Shown one piece after another: positions 12,848-21,235 of a DNA stretch of 23,465 bases. The position numbers and the translations under genes were made by a program. Origin of the DNA: JBFWIW01 sp050253535. GTDB lineage: Bacteria > Bacillota > Clostridia > Oscillospirales > Oscillospiraceae. Below the pieces are notes generated by a model. The model was not told the DNA's origin, did no database searches, and saw only the letters and a program-made list of their open reading frames with translations. Position 1 is the first letter of the stretch. Each line of letters starts with the position of its first letter. The stretch covers positions 1-23,465 of the forward strand of contig JBFWIW010000049.1 in NCBI GenBank assembly GCA_050253535.1. The letters run 5' to 3'.

Positions 12848-14230
12848 ATGGCAGACAGGGAAAAGTACTTCTATACTCAAAAAAACACATCAGAACTTAT
12901 AGATGAAGACGAAGCTTTGCTTTCCGACTCATACTGCGAAAAGTACAAAAAATTTATCGCCGCGGCAAAGACGGAACGCGAATCGGTAAAATCCGCCGTC
13001 GCTCTCGCAGAGGCCGAAGGCTTTAAGGAATATCATCGAGGTATGTCGGCAAAGCCCGGCGATAAGATATATTTTGTTAACCGAAAAAAAGCACTGATGC
13101 TCGCGGTGATCGGCAAAAAGCCGCTCTCCGAGGGCGCAAATATCGCAGCGGCCCATGTTGACGCGCCGCGCCTTGACTTAAAACAGCTTCCACTCTATGA
13201 GGAAAGCGAGATAGCATATTTTAAAACCCATTACTACGGCGGTATAAGAAAGTATCAATGGGTGACCGTACCACTTGAGCTTCGCGGCATAATAGCCCTC
13301 TCGGATGGGCGAACTGTAGACGTTTCCATTGGGGGTAATGATGACGACCCTGTTTTCGTTATAACGGACCTTCTCCCGCACCTGGCCGCCGAGCAGAATA
13401 AAAAGACGCTCGCCGAGGCAATTACCGCCGAAAGTCTGAACCTTGTAGTCGGTTCTCTTCCGGAAAAAAACGCTGAGGGTTCCGACCGCGTTAAACTTAA
13501 AATTCTAAAAATTCTTTTTGATAAATACGGAATAACAGAAGAAGATTTTCTCTCGGCTGAGCTTGAAGCCGTTCCTGCCCTTCCTGTGCGCGACGTGGGA
13601 CTCGACAGATCGTTTATAGGCGCTTACGGGCATGATGACAGAGTGTGCTCATTCGCCGCCCTACGCGCCATCCTTGACCTCGAGAGACCTGAAAAAACTG
13701 CCGTCTGTGTCCTTGCCGATAAAGAGGAAATAGGCTCCGAGGGCGTTTCCGGTATGAAATCCGCGGTGTTTGAATACTTTATGTCCGAGCTTTGCGAAGC
13801 TCAGGGGGTAAAGCTTGCGCACTGCTTTGACGGTTCGTTCTGTATTTCGGCCGATGTGACCGCCGCGTTCGATCCGGACTACCCTGAAGTTTCGGAAAAA
13901 CGTAATTCCGCAAGGATAAACTACGGTGTCGGAATAGCAAAATTCACCGGAGCACGCGGTAAATCAGGCTCAAGCGACGCTTCCGCCGAGGTGGTCGCGC
14001 GCCTTCGCCATATGTTTTACGAGCATAAGGTCATATGGCAGATGGGCGAACTCGGTAAAGTCGACCAGGGCGGCGGCGGGACGGTGGCCATGTACATGGC
14101 AAACCGCAATATAGACACGATAGACGCAGGCGTGCCTGTTCTTTCGATGCACGCGCCGTATGAGTTGGTCTCCAAGCTTGACTGTTATATGATGTACAAG
14201 GGTATGAGGGCGCTCTTCGACGAAAAATAA
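12848..14230 (+). CDS. M18 family aminopeptidase (aspartyl/ApeA-type)
   Basis: A 460-residue cytoplasmic metallopeptidase predicted to remove N-terminal, often acidic, residues from peptides using two metal ions. The M18 ligand set is visible in order: His in AAHVDAPRLDLK, bridging Asp in GHDDRVCSFAALRA, catalytic and ligand Glu pair in LADKEEIGSEG, Asp in CISADVTAAFDPDY, and C-terminal His in VLSMHAPYELVSKLD. The GKSGSSDASAEVVARLR segment is also typical. The frame opens upstream into coaE; ATGs at 12836 and 12848 are the realistic starts, and 12848 is preferred because AAAGGA abuts the first. It is separated from coaE by a hairpin and probably transcribed on its own. Confidence 0.92.
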   Translation: MADREKYFYTQKNTSELIDEDEALLSDSYCEKYKKFIAAAKTERESVKSAVALAEAEGFKEYHRGMSAKPGDKIYFVNRKKALMLAVIGKKPLSEGANIAAAHVDAPRLDLKQLPLYEESEIAYFKTHYYGGIRKYQWVTVPLELRGIIALSDGRTVDVSIGGNDDDPVFVITDLLPHLAAEQNKKTLAEAITAESLNLVVGSLPEKNAEGSDRVKLKILKILFDKYGITEEDFLSAELEAVPALPVRDVGLDRSFIGAYGHDDRVCSFAALRAILDLERPEKTAVCVLADKEEIGSEGVSGMKSAVFEYFMSELCEAQGVKLAHCFDGSFCISADVTAAFDPDYPEVSEKRNSARINYGVGIAKFTGARGKSGSSDASAEVVARLRHMFYEHKVIWQMGELGKVDQGGGGTVAMYMANRNIDTIDAGVPVLSMHAPYELVSKLDCYMMYKGMRALFDEK

Positions 14231-14250
14231 ATTATCCGACGCATTAATCG

Positions 14251-14281
14251 CCTCTTATCGGCAAACACTTGCGGTAAGAGG
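14251..14281 (+). promoter_or_regulatory. Hairpin that would sequester the tepA ribosome binding site
   Basis: Bases 14251-14264 pair with 14269-14281 (13 pairs, one G-U, one bulged G, loop ACAC). The right arm contains AAGAGG, part of the AGAGGTG ribosome binding site of tepA. It may instead be a terminator remnant for the aminopeptidase gene, but no U run follows. Confidence 0.45.
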
Positions 14282-14288
14282 TGATTTT

Positions 14289-14993
14289 ATGCTTTCAGAC
14301 AAAGAAGAAAATGAAAATCAGAATACCGGTGCGTATCAGGATGAGCAGGTCACGGATATCTCGTCTTCCACGACACGTTCGAAAAATGGGATAATACACT
14401 GTCTCACAATAGTCGGACAGATCGAGGGTCACCAGCTTTTACCGCAAAATACAAAGAGTACGAAATATGAGCACGTCATTCCGCTTCTTGCCGCCGTGGA
14501 GGAGTCAGAGGAGATCGAGGGACTTCTTGTCCTGCTCAATACCGTAGGCGGTGACATCGAGGCGGGGCTCGCGATAGCGGAACTCATATCAAGCATGCGA
14601 AAACCTACGGCGTCGCTCATACTGGGAGGCGGTCACTCTATAGGGGTACCGCTCGCGGTCGCTGCGAAATACTCTATAATCGCGCCATCCGCAGCGGTAA
14701 CTATACACCCCGTACGCCTTACGGGAGTCGTAATAGGCGTACCGCAGACATTCAACTATTTCAAAAAAATACAGGACAGGATAGTTCGCTTCGTGGCAAA
14801 AAATTCAAAAATATCACCCGAGGTTTTTACCAAGATGATGCTTGCAACTGGTGAAATTGCCGATGACGTGGGAACGGTCATCGATGGGGAAGAAGCGGTG
14901 AAGATCGGACTTATAGACAAAGTCGGCGGATTGACGGACGCCCTCGAATACCTGCACACCGAGATCTCCGAAAACCGAAAAAAGAATAAATAA
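14289..14993 (+). CDS. tepA: ClpP-family serine protease TepA (translocation-enhancing protein)
   Basis: A 234-residue ClpP-fold protease. The first 30 residues are an acidic, Asn/Gln-rich lead-in with no signal peptide. The core shows LNTVGGDIEAGLAIAELI, the nucleophile Ser117 in GGGHSIGVPLAVAA, and His140 in the position of the catalytic histidine (AVTIHPVRL). The GGGHSIG form of the active site is characteristic of TepA (YmfB) rather than true ClpP. In B. subtilis it is linked to secretion and spore-protein turnover and lies near spoIIIE; here too tepA is followed, after uppP, by ftsK/spoIIIE. The gene ends without an obvious terminator, so read-through towards uppP is possible. Confidence 0.92.
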   Translation: MLSDKEENENQNTGAYQDEQVTDISSSTTRSKNGIIHCLTIVGQIEGHQLLPQNTKSTKYEHVIPLLAAVEESEEIEGLLVLLNTVGGDIEAGLAIAELISSMRKPTASLILGGGHSIGVPLAVAAKYSIIAPSAAVTIHPVRLTGVVIGVPQTFNYFKKIQDRIVRFVAKNSKISPEVFTKMMLATGEIADDVGTVIDGEEAVKIGLIDKVGGLTDALEYLHTEISENRKKNK

Positions 14994-15025
14994 ATATATG
15001 GTATTCCCCCCAAATATATGGTATT
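14992..15025. repeat. Two direct copies of AAATATATGGTATT
   Basis: Identical 14-base copies at 14992-15005 and 15012-15025, start to start 20 bases, separated by CCCCCC. They lie between tepA and uppP, with AT-rich promoter-like sequence (TATAGTATAC) following. The spacing of two helical turns would suit a pair of regulator half-sites. Confidence 0.5.
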
Positions 15026-15080
15026 ATAACTATGTATAGTATACAGATAGTATTCAGCAGTGCGCAGGGGGGGAGTAAGA

Positions 15081-15923
15081 TTGTCGATTCTCACGTCAAT
15101 TTTCCTTGGCATCGTCCAGGGGATTACCGAATTTTTGCCGGTATCGAGTTCGGGGCATCTCTCGATACTGCAAAACCTGCTCGGCCTCGAATATTCTGAG
15201 TCTGAGCACCTTCTTTTTGAGGTACTTCTCCATCTCGCCACCCTTGTCTCAATTATCATAGTCTATCGCATTGAGCTGCGCGAAATGATTTCGGACACTA
15301 TTGCTTTTCTGCGCGGACACGCCGGAGACGAAGAGACGGGAGAAGGCGGCCGTTTCACTCCGCCCGTGCGGACTGTGTTTCTTATACTCGCAGGAACTCT
15401 GCCGCTTTTTTTTGTTGTGCCATTTAATGACAAAATAGAACTTCTCTACTACAAAACGCCGTTTATCGGTTTTGCGCTGCTGGTGACAGGTGCGCTCCTC
15501 TTTGTTTCGGACAAGCTGACCTTGGGACACAAAAATGAAAAGACGGTAAGAGTAGCGGACGCGATTGTTATCGGTCTCGCTCAGGCCGTCGCCGTCATTC
15601 CGGGCCTCTCGCGATCCGGCACTACCATAACCGTCGGTTTGGCGAGAGGTCTCCGGCGCGACTTTGCAGTTAAGTTTTCGTTTCTCCTCTCAATACCGGC
15701 AATTCTTGGAAGTGTGATAATTCAGTTCTTTAAGGCAATTTCCGCAGGCGTCACATGGTCACTTATGCCGATTTATATAGTCGGCATGGTTTTTGCGGGA
15801 GTTTCGGGATATTTTGCACTTCAGTTTGTAAAAATTCTGGTTAATAAGGTCTCTTTCGGAAAGATATCTTATTATTGCTGGGGACTCGGCGCTTTGACTA
15901 TTTTACTGTCAATTATTTTATAA
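15081..15923 (+). CDS. uppP: Undecaprenyl-diphosphatase (UppP/BacA)
   Basis: A 280-residue polytopic membrane enzyme that dephosphorylates undecaprenyl diphosphate to recycle the lipid carrier of cell-wall synthesis; overexpression is known to give bacitracin resistance. Both catalytic motifs are present: the Glu and Ser rich EFLPVSSSGHLSI near the N-terminus, and PGLSRSGTTITVGLARG in the middle. Several hydrophobic helices follow, including GFALLVTGALLFV and IVGMVFAGVSGYFALQFV. The start is probably TTG at 15081: GGGGGGAG lies just upstream, and the N-terminus then begins at SILTSIFLGIVQGITEF as in the family. An in-frame GTG at 15060 would translate the ribosome binding site. ftsK follows 22 bases later. 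Confidence 0.94.
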   Translation: MSILTSIFLGIVQGITEFLPVSSSGHLSILQNLLGLEYSESEHLLFEVLLHLATLVSIIIVYRIELREMISDTIAFLRGHAGDEETGEGGRFTPPVRTVFLILAGTLPLFFVVPFNDKIELLYYKTPFIGFALLVTGALLFVSDKLTLGHKNEKTVRVADAIVIGLAQAVAVIPGLSRSGTTITVGLARGLRRDFAVKFSFLLSIPAILGSVIIQFFKAISAGVTWSLMPIYIVGMVFAGVSGYFALQFVKILVNKVSFGKISYYCWGLGALTILLSIIL

Positions 15924-15945
15924 AATTACCTTGAGGTGAACCCTA

Positions 15946-18495
15946 ATGGCGCAAAAAAAAGGCACTGGGACGAAAAAATCTTCGTCCTCAGCCAAAATAA
16001 ATAAAAAGTCCGCACATGACAGCGGTAAAACACCGCGCAGGCGTGAAATATGGTCGCTTACTCTGCTTATTCTGGGCGTGTTCTCCATACTCGGATATTT
16101 TAAGAGCGACGGCGTTTTCATTAACTTCTATTCCGGGTTTATGAAAGGCCTTTTCGGATACGGTTTTTACATACTTCCGCCCGCCCTGCTTTTCTCATCG
16201 TACATGCTAGGTTTTCATCATGGAAAACCGGTCCGTTTCCGCGTTTTCTCCACGCTTCTGATCCCTATGGTATTCGGGGCTCTCTTCCAGCTTCTGTTCA
16301 CGGACTCGTCATATCGGTTGTCACTTGATATGTTCAAGTCACTTTGGACGAATGGCACAGCGATGAAGTCCGCAGGGGTTTTCTCAGGCTCAATACTCGC
16401 TCTTTTTTGCTATCTCTTTAGTAAAATAGGAGCAGGGATAGTTTTCGGTGCCGGGCTTGTTTTTCTTGTTTTGTCTGCGTTAAACCAGACAATTGGAAAC
16501 ATTGCGAAAAAATATAAAAATCGCGAACGGCTGAAATACGAGCCTGAACCAGAGCCGGAAAATGAACCCGCTAAGTCTAAAAAACAGTCTGAACCCTTCA
16601 GGGACGAGCGGAAGATAAAAAAGGTCGTTCCTGCATTCGAGTCGGAAAAGCCTGTCAGACCCGACATAGATATACCGCTGGATGACCCGATCGATGAAAA
16701 GCCTGCGCCGAAGGGCGGCCTTACGCCACCGCTTTTTAACAGAAAACCGCGGGTTATAACGCCAGATCAGGTGATATCGGGGGCGGTTGAGACCATCGAG
16801 CCCAAAACTCAGGAAATTCCGGCTCCCGCACCAGCTCCTGCTGCTCCCACTGCCCAGGCCCCTTCTGAACCAACAAAGAAAGAAGCCACGCCCGAAGAGA
16901 CATTTTCACCGGACGAAGTGAAAATGACGACTCCTGGCGCTCCTGAGTATGTCTTCCCGCCGATAACGCTTCTTTCCGCCGAAAAATCCGGCGGAAGGGT
17001 GGACGGCAGGGAGGAGGTTCGTATGAACAAGGAACGGCTGGAAGCCGCTCTTCAGAGTTTTGGCATAAACTCACCCGTTTCCAGTATAACGCGCGGACCG
17101 TCTGTTACGCGTTATGAGACTGAGCTGGAGGCTGGAGTGAAGCTCAATAAGCTCACGAACCTGGCTGATGATATCGCGCTCTCTCTGGGCGCCTCAGGTG
17201 TGCGCATTGCGGCAATTCCAAATAAGATATCAACTGTTGGCATCGAAGTACCCAACAAACTTATAAGCAAGGTCTATTTGCGTGAGATCGTCGATTCGCC
17301 TGAATTCAAAAACGCGCCGTCAAAGCTGACGTTTGCCATCGGCAAGAACATAAGCGGCGAAGCAATAGTGGGAAACATTGCAAAACTGCCGCATTTGCTT
17401 GTCGCTGGAACCACCGGTTCCGGTAAGTCAGTATGCCTGAATTCGCTTATTTTAAGTATACTCTACAAAGCCCGACCGGATGAAGTCAAATTAATTATGG
17501 TCGACCCGAAGATGGTCGAATTCAAGATGTATAACGGAATACCGCATCTTCTTGTTCCGGTCGTGACAGAGGCAAAAAAAGCAGCCGGGGCTCTGCAGTG
17601 GGCAGTAACAGAGATGATGAAGCGCTACCGCCTGTTTTCAGATACCGGCGCGCGTGACCTTCTCTCTTATAACGAGACGGTCAGAAAATCAGAAGAAGGC
17701 GAAGTTCTTCCCCAGATAGTCGTCGTTATTGACGAACTTGCAGATCTCATGCTGATAGCGGCTAAAGAGGTAGAGGAATCGGTCTGCCGCGTGGCACAGA
17801 TGGGCCGTGCCGCGGGCGTCCATCTTGTTATTGCGACGCAGAGTCCGCGAGCCGACGTCATCACCGGCCTGATGAAGGCCAACATCCCCTCGCGTATAGC
17901 GTTCAAAGTGTCGTCTTCGCTCGAGTCCCGTATTATTCTTGACGCCGGCGGCAACGCCGACAAGCTGGTTGGCAACGGCGATATGCTCTACGCGCCTATT
18001 GGTACCTCGAAGCCCATTCGCGTACAGGGCACGTGGGTCACCGACGAGGAGCGCGAGGATATACTGAGCTTTATCAAAAAAAGCGGTGAGGCAAATTACA
18101 GCGACGAAGTTATCAGCCAGATCGAAAAGGCCTCAGAATCGGGTGGGAACGGCAAAGCCGAGGAAAAATCGGCACAGGATAACGATTGTGACGAGCTCCT
18201 GCCGCAGGCTGTGGATGTCATATTCGAGACAGGCCAGGCCTCCGTCTCCATGCTCCAGCGCCGCCTGAAACTCGGATATTCGCGTGCCGCACGCCTTGTG
18301 GACCAGATGGAAGAGCGCGGTATAGTAGGCCCGTTCGAGGGCTCAAAACCACGCCAGATGCTGATCACAAAAGCGCAGTGGCAGGAGATGCAATACATAC
18401 ACAAAACGGCGCCGGCCGATTCGACTGTCGCCCAGGATTATGCCGCCGTTTCAGCTATGTTTCCGCCGGATGCTTCCGCCGAAAATGATAATTAA
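15946..18495 (+). CDS. ftsK: DNA translocase FtsK/SpoIIIE
   Basis: An 849-residue membrane-anchored DNA pump that moves chromosomes through closing septa, including into the forespore. Four hydrophobic segments occupy about residues 34-182, followed by a Pro/Glu/Lys-rich linker to about 340 with a low-complexity PAPAPAPAAPTAQAP stretch. The motor contains the alpha and beta domains, Walker A GTTGSGKS at 488-495, Walker B VVVIDELADLM near 590, MGRAAGVHLVIATQSP and PSRIAFKVSSSLESR. A C-terminal gamma winged helix (about 765-835, GQASVSMLQRRLKLGYSRAARLVDQME) reads KOPS/SRS sites. The tepA neighbourhood recalls B. subtilis spoIIIE; sequence alone does not separate a vegetative FtsK from a sporulation SpoIIIE. 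TGAGGTGA precedes the ATG. Confidence 0.96.
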   Translation: MAQKKGTGTKKSSSSAKINKKSAHDSGKTPRRREIWSLTLLILGVFSILGYFKSDGVFINFYSGFMKGLFGYGFYILPPALLFSSYMLGFHHGKPVRFRVFSTLLIPMVFGALFQLLFTDSSYRLSLDMFKSLWTNGTAMKSAGVFSGSILALFCYLFSKIGAGIVFGAGLVFLVLSALNQTIGNIAKKYKNRERLKYEPEPEPENEPAKSKKQSEPFRDERKIKKVVPAFESEKPVRPDIDIPLDDPIDEKPAPKGGLTPPLFNRKPRVITPDQVISGAVETIEPKTQEIPAPAPAPAAPTAQAPSEPTKKEATPEETFSPDEVKMTTPGAPEYVFPPITLLSAEKSGGRVDGREEVRMNKERLEAALQSFGINSPVSSITRGPSVTRYETELEAGVKLNKLTNLADDIALSLGASGVRIAAIPNKISTVGIEVPNKLISKVYLREIVDSPEFKNAPSKLTFAIGKNISGEAIVGNIAKLPHLLVAGTTGSGKSVCLNSLILSILYKARPDEVKLIMVDPKMVEFKMYNGIPHLLVPVVTEAKKAAGALQWAVTEMMKRYRLFSDTGARDLLSYNETVRKSEEGEVLPQIVVVIDELADLMLIAAKEVEESVCRVAQMGRAAGVHLVIATQSPRADVITGLMKANIPSRIAFKVSSSLESRIILDAGGNADKLVGNGDMLYAPIGTSKPIRVQGTWVTDEEREDILSFIKKSGEANYSDEVISQIEKASESGGNGKAEEKSAQDNDCDELLPQAVDVIFETGQASVSMLQRRLKLGYSRAARLVDQMEERGIVGPFEGSKPRQMLITKAQWQEMQYIHKTAPADSTVAQDYAAVSAMFPPDASAENDN

Positions 18496-18508
18496 TTCTC
18501 TTCGGCGG
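18476..18508 (+). terminator. Hairpin spanning the ftsK stop codon
   Basis: CCGCCGAA (18476-18483) pairs with TTCGGCGG (18501-18508) around a 17-base loop containing the stop codon. There is no T tract, so termination is uncertain. Confidence 0.35.
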
Positions 18509-18670
18509 CTTAAGGCAAGGATATGAACCGTTATTTTGTCAGATGAAGATCATAAAAGCAGGCGGCCTGTTGTCCGCTGATGAAAAAAGCAAAGCATGGC
18601 GCGAAAATACGCGTTCAGATACGGGTTAATACCGGCGTGTTATGCTTAATTATTATTTGGAGGTAGCAAT

Positions 18671-19671
18671 ATGTCAAAAAACAGAGAGGTTTTTGAAAAA
18701 GGCGAGGGCGTTCTCCATTTAACGCCGACTTGGGTACCCCGTGGCTTTAACGAACCCGGCCATCGCCTGCGCCTTCACCCGGACGACTATTTTGCCTTTG
18801 GCATGGACAGGGGAGCCATCTGCGAGAGATGGCTCGGCTCCGTAACAGTCGCGTTGAATGGGCCAAAAACCGGGCCTACTGAAGGTATGAGCTTCGTTCT
18901 CGACGATGAAACAGGCGAAAAATTCCTATTTGCGGACGTTCTCAGTGAACTCGGTGTGGCAATTATCGGCGCAAATCTTTTTAATAAATATGGCACATGG
19001 CCGACATTTGCAAAACTCTACGATTATGACAAGCCGCTTTTCCATCACCTGCACCTCACTGAGGAGAGCGCACAGAGGATAGGGCGTCATGGCAAGCCGG
19101 AGGCGTATTATTTCCCGGCGCAGTATAACTACGCCCATATGGGCAGGTTCCCAGTGACCTATTTTGGTTTTGACCCATCGACAACAAAGGAAGAGGTCAT
19201 GGCGTGCCTCCGCGATTACGACGCTCGCGACACCCGTATAACCGAGCTCTCGCGAGCATACCGCATAAAGCTGGGTACCGGCTGGTACACCCCCGCCGGC
19301 GTCATCCATGCTCCCGCCTCTGTTGTGACATACGAGCCACAGTGGAACAGCGATGTTAACACCATTATGGAAAACGTCACTATGGGAGAGGTAAACGCTC
19401 ACCACATGCTAACCGACTGCATACCGGATGAGGAGAAAAATGATCTCGAGGCAATTTTCGCACAGATAGACTGGGCGGAGAGTACGCGTACAGACTATAA
19501 GGAAAAGTATTTCAGAGCTCCGAAGGCGCTACCGGCTGAGCAGAATGGGCTAACTGAAAAGTGGGTCGCCTACGCCAATGAGTGGGTAGCCTCCAAGGAA
19601 GTTACCGTCCAGCCCGGCGCGGAGGTCGTTCTCAAAGACAGCGCTTGCTATTGTGCCCTTGTGGTGCAGGG
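18671..19671 (+). CDS. Phosphomannose-isomerase-like cupin protein (3' end lost in the assembly gap)
   Basis: 333 residues are visible before the N run; the C-terminus is missing. The metal site of a cupin sugar isomerase is apparent: LFHHLHLTEE (H125, H126, H128), an acidic ligand in GKPEAYYF (E144), and a later His in TGWYTPAGVIHAP, the order seen in type I phosphomannose isomerases. Other parts (WVPRGFNEPGHRLRLHPDDYF, MDRGAICERWLGS) do not match the classical enzyme, so it may act on another sugar phosphate. GGAGGTAG precedes the ATG. No sugar-metabolism partner is contiguous on this side of the gap. The class is reasonably secure, the substrate is not. Confidence 0.65.
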
Positions 19672-19771
19672 NNNNNNNNNNNNNNNNNNNNNNNNNNNNN
19701 NNNNNNNNNNNNNNNNNNNNNNNNNNNNNNNNNNNNNNNNNNNNNNNNNNNNNNNNNNNNNNNNNNNNNNN
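19672..19771. other. Assembly gap of 100 N
   Basis: Exactly 100 N, a conventional scaffolding gap of unknown true size. It interrupts the cupin gene on the left and a minus-strand gene on the right, so two genes are cut and any number could be missing. Order and orientation across it rest on scaffolding only. Confidence 0.98.
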
Positions 19772-19989
19772 TTTTTATGTATCGCAATCAGCGCGACAAA
19801 TTCTTTCTTTGTAAGTGCGTCATAGCGTATCCCAAGCTGCGTAAGATATAACCGGGCTTTCTTTTCGTCATCACTATCCTTGTAGTTTACGGCCTCTTGC
19901 AGATGCTTTCGAATGTCCGCTGTTTGGGAGATTTCGTCCGCCGTTGTCCTGTCCTCCTTATGCGCTTCAAAACCGATATTACAATTCAT
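19772..19989 (-). CDS. Fragment of an unrecognised minus-strand gene (3' end in gap)
   Basis: The minus strand is open from ATG 19987-19989 into the gap, giving 72 residues that begin MNCNIGFEAHKEDRTTADEI and include a charged helical part (DEKKARLYLTQLGIRYDALT then KKEFVALIAIHK). The composition looks like a real soluble protein, but I recognise no domain. An in-frame stop lies five codons upstream of this ATG, so it is the only start. There is no good ribosome binding site at normal spacing; a GAGGAGG lies about 27 bases upstream, before a 15-codon frame ending over this ATG. It could be a broken gene. Confidence 0.4.
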
Positions 19990-20032
19990 GTCGTCGTGAT
20001 CTCATGGCCGGAATATTCCTCCTCATCAATTT

Positions 20033-21097
20033 GTGCCGGCTCCAAGGTACGGATGTACAAATCATTCTCGTTGGGGCTTTGAGTTTGACGGCACGGCGGA
20101 AACGCTGGACAAGGAAAACGTGTGGAGCATCACCGTTACCTTCAGCCACAGCGAAAGTGAGAGCTTCACCATCTTTCAGGGTGGCATATGCCGGCTTGGC
20201 GATGATTACGAAACAAATCATATCCTGCGCGGCGGCGCGGATATCTATAATGAATTTTTGAGCTATTTTAAGGAGGCGCAAAAGTCGGAGTCAGCCGATG
20301 GTTCGTTGGATGTTGTTACCGCCATGAGGAATGTCAAGGCGAATGATTTTACCAATTCGGATTATTACGGGAACGTAACTGCCGACGAGCTTTCCCAAGC
20401 ACTCAACGCTGCTGCTGCGAATCAGATCGGTGCCGCGGATGAAGTATCCGCAGGCTATCTCGAGGGTGTTTATCCCTATTGGAGCATCGAGGACGCTTAT
20501 ATTGAAGGCGGACCGGATAGCTGGTCCAGTACAGATTTGCATTTTCGGATCGACTGCGGGCTGACTGAGAATACCGTAGAGGTATCTATCCGCAAAGACA
20601 ACCGGCGCGATACTGCCTATTTTGAGGATGCCGCACTCTACCAGCTTGTGCGGCACCACGGCGATTACGACGAGGTTGTCGACGAGCCGGCATATGAAAA
20701 ATTCAAGGATACTCTTGTACCACAGATGGACAAGGTTTATGCTATGATGTCCGATAAACCTGGAAGCTTCACGGGTTATCAGCTCACGCGGTTCGCGCTT
20801 GCCTGGAGCTATGATAATCAGAGCGATGGCAGTAAGGTCGAGCTATATTATTTTAACTACGCGCTTTTGACCGATGACCCGACAGCGGTGGGCTGGGCCG
20901 GCGGCATGTATCTTGACAGCAAGCTCCGCGTTCAGGGCTTTAACGGCGGTGGACAATTCGCTGTCAAATACAGCGGAGGAGAAATCGTCAGCACCGTATT
21001 TATGGACAACGATTTTTACTATTCTCCAGAGTATGTTGATGACGCAAAATGGGCGATGGGGCGCCTTAACAGCGCACTCAATACGGCGGCGAGTTAA
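20033..21097 (+). CDS. Unrecognised protein with no credible 5' end, probably truncated
   Basis: The frame is open from 20000 to a TAA at 21095-21097 and reads convincingly from about residue 14 (WGFEFDGTAETLDKENVWSI) to the end: a beta-rich part (SITVTFSHSESESFTIFQGG), an acidic middle (GYLEGVYPYWSIEDAYIEGG), then FALAWSYDNQSDGSKVELYYF and GFNGGGQFAVKYSGGEIVS. The only available start, GTG 20033, has no ribosome binding site, and the first dozen residues look random. There is no signal peptide or membrane segment, although the beta-rich, aromatic composition suggests an extracytoplasmic domain. The 5' portion, possibly with an export signal, has probably been lost by rearrangement or misassembly near the gap. 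I do not recognise the family. Confidence 0.5.
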   Translation: MPAPRYGCTNHSRWGFEFDGTAETLDKENVWSITVTFSHSESESFTIFQGGICRLGDDYETNHILRGGADIYNEFLSYFKEAQKSESADGSLDVVTAMRNVKANDFTNSDYYGNVTADELSQALNAAAANQIGAADEVSAGYLEGVYPYWSIEDAYIEGGPDSWSSTDLHFRIDCGLTENTVEVSIRKDNRRDTAYFEDAALYQLVRHHGDYDEVVDEPAYEKFKDTLVPQMDKVYAMMSDKPGSFTGYQLTRFALAWSYDNQSDGSKVELYYFNYALLTDDPTAVGWAGGMYLDSKLRVQGFNGGGQFAVKYSGGEIVSTVFMDNDFYYSPEYVDDAKWAMGRLNSALNTAAS

Positions 21098-21140
21098 GGT
21101 CCCCGCCACGGACTGGGGCAGGGATCGCTGGAAGCAGGAA

Positions 21141-21164
21141 ACGGCATGACCGAAGCCATGCCGT
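21141..21164 (+). repeat. Hairpin after the 20033-21097 ORF
   Basis: ACGGCATG (21141-21148) and CATGCCGT (21157-21164), with an outer GCAGG/CCTGC pair (21134-21138, 21166-21170). It is not followed by a T run, so it is probably the first of two stems ending transcription before the terminator at 21192. Confidence 0.45.
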
Positions 21165-21191
21165 CCCTGCAAAACAAAATTACTGTTTTAT

Positions 21192-21227
21192 GACCCCCGG
21201 AAATTATGCGGGGTCTCTGTTTTTTTA
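21192..21227. terminator. Intrinsic terminator between convergent genes
   Basis: GACCCC (21192-21197) pairs with GGGGTC (21210-21215), followed by TCTG and a run of seven T. In the plus direction it ends the 20033-21097 ORF. On the other strand the stem is followed by a poorer T-rich stretch, so it may also serve the convergent permease gene. Confidence 0.75.
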
Positions 21228-21235
21228 CAAATGTT

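Noticed and set aside
18543..18629. 28-codon ORF (MKIIKAGGLLSADEKSK...) between ftsK and the cupin gene
   Set aside because: No ribosome binding site and no similarity I recognise; possibly a gene remnant but not supportable.
19979..20281. 100-residue minus-strand ORF
   Set aside because: Antisense to the convincing part of the 20033-21097 frame; no domain or start signal.
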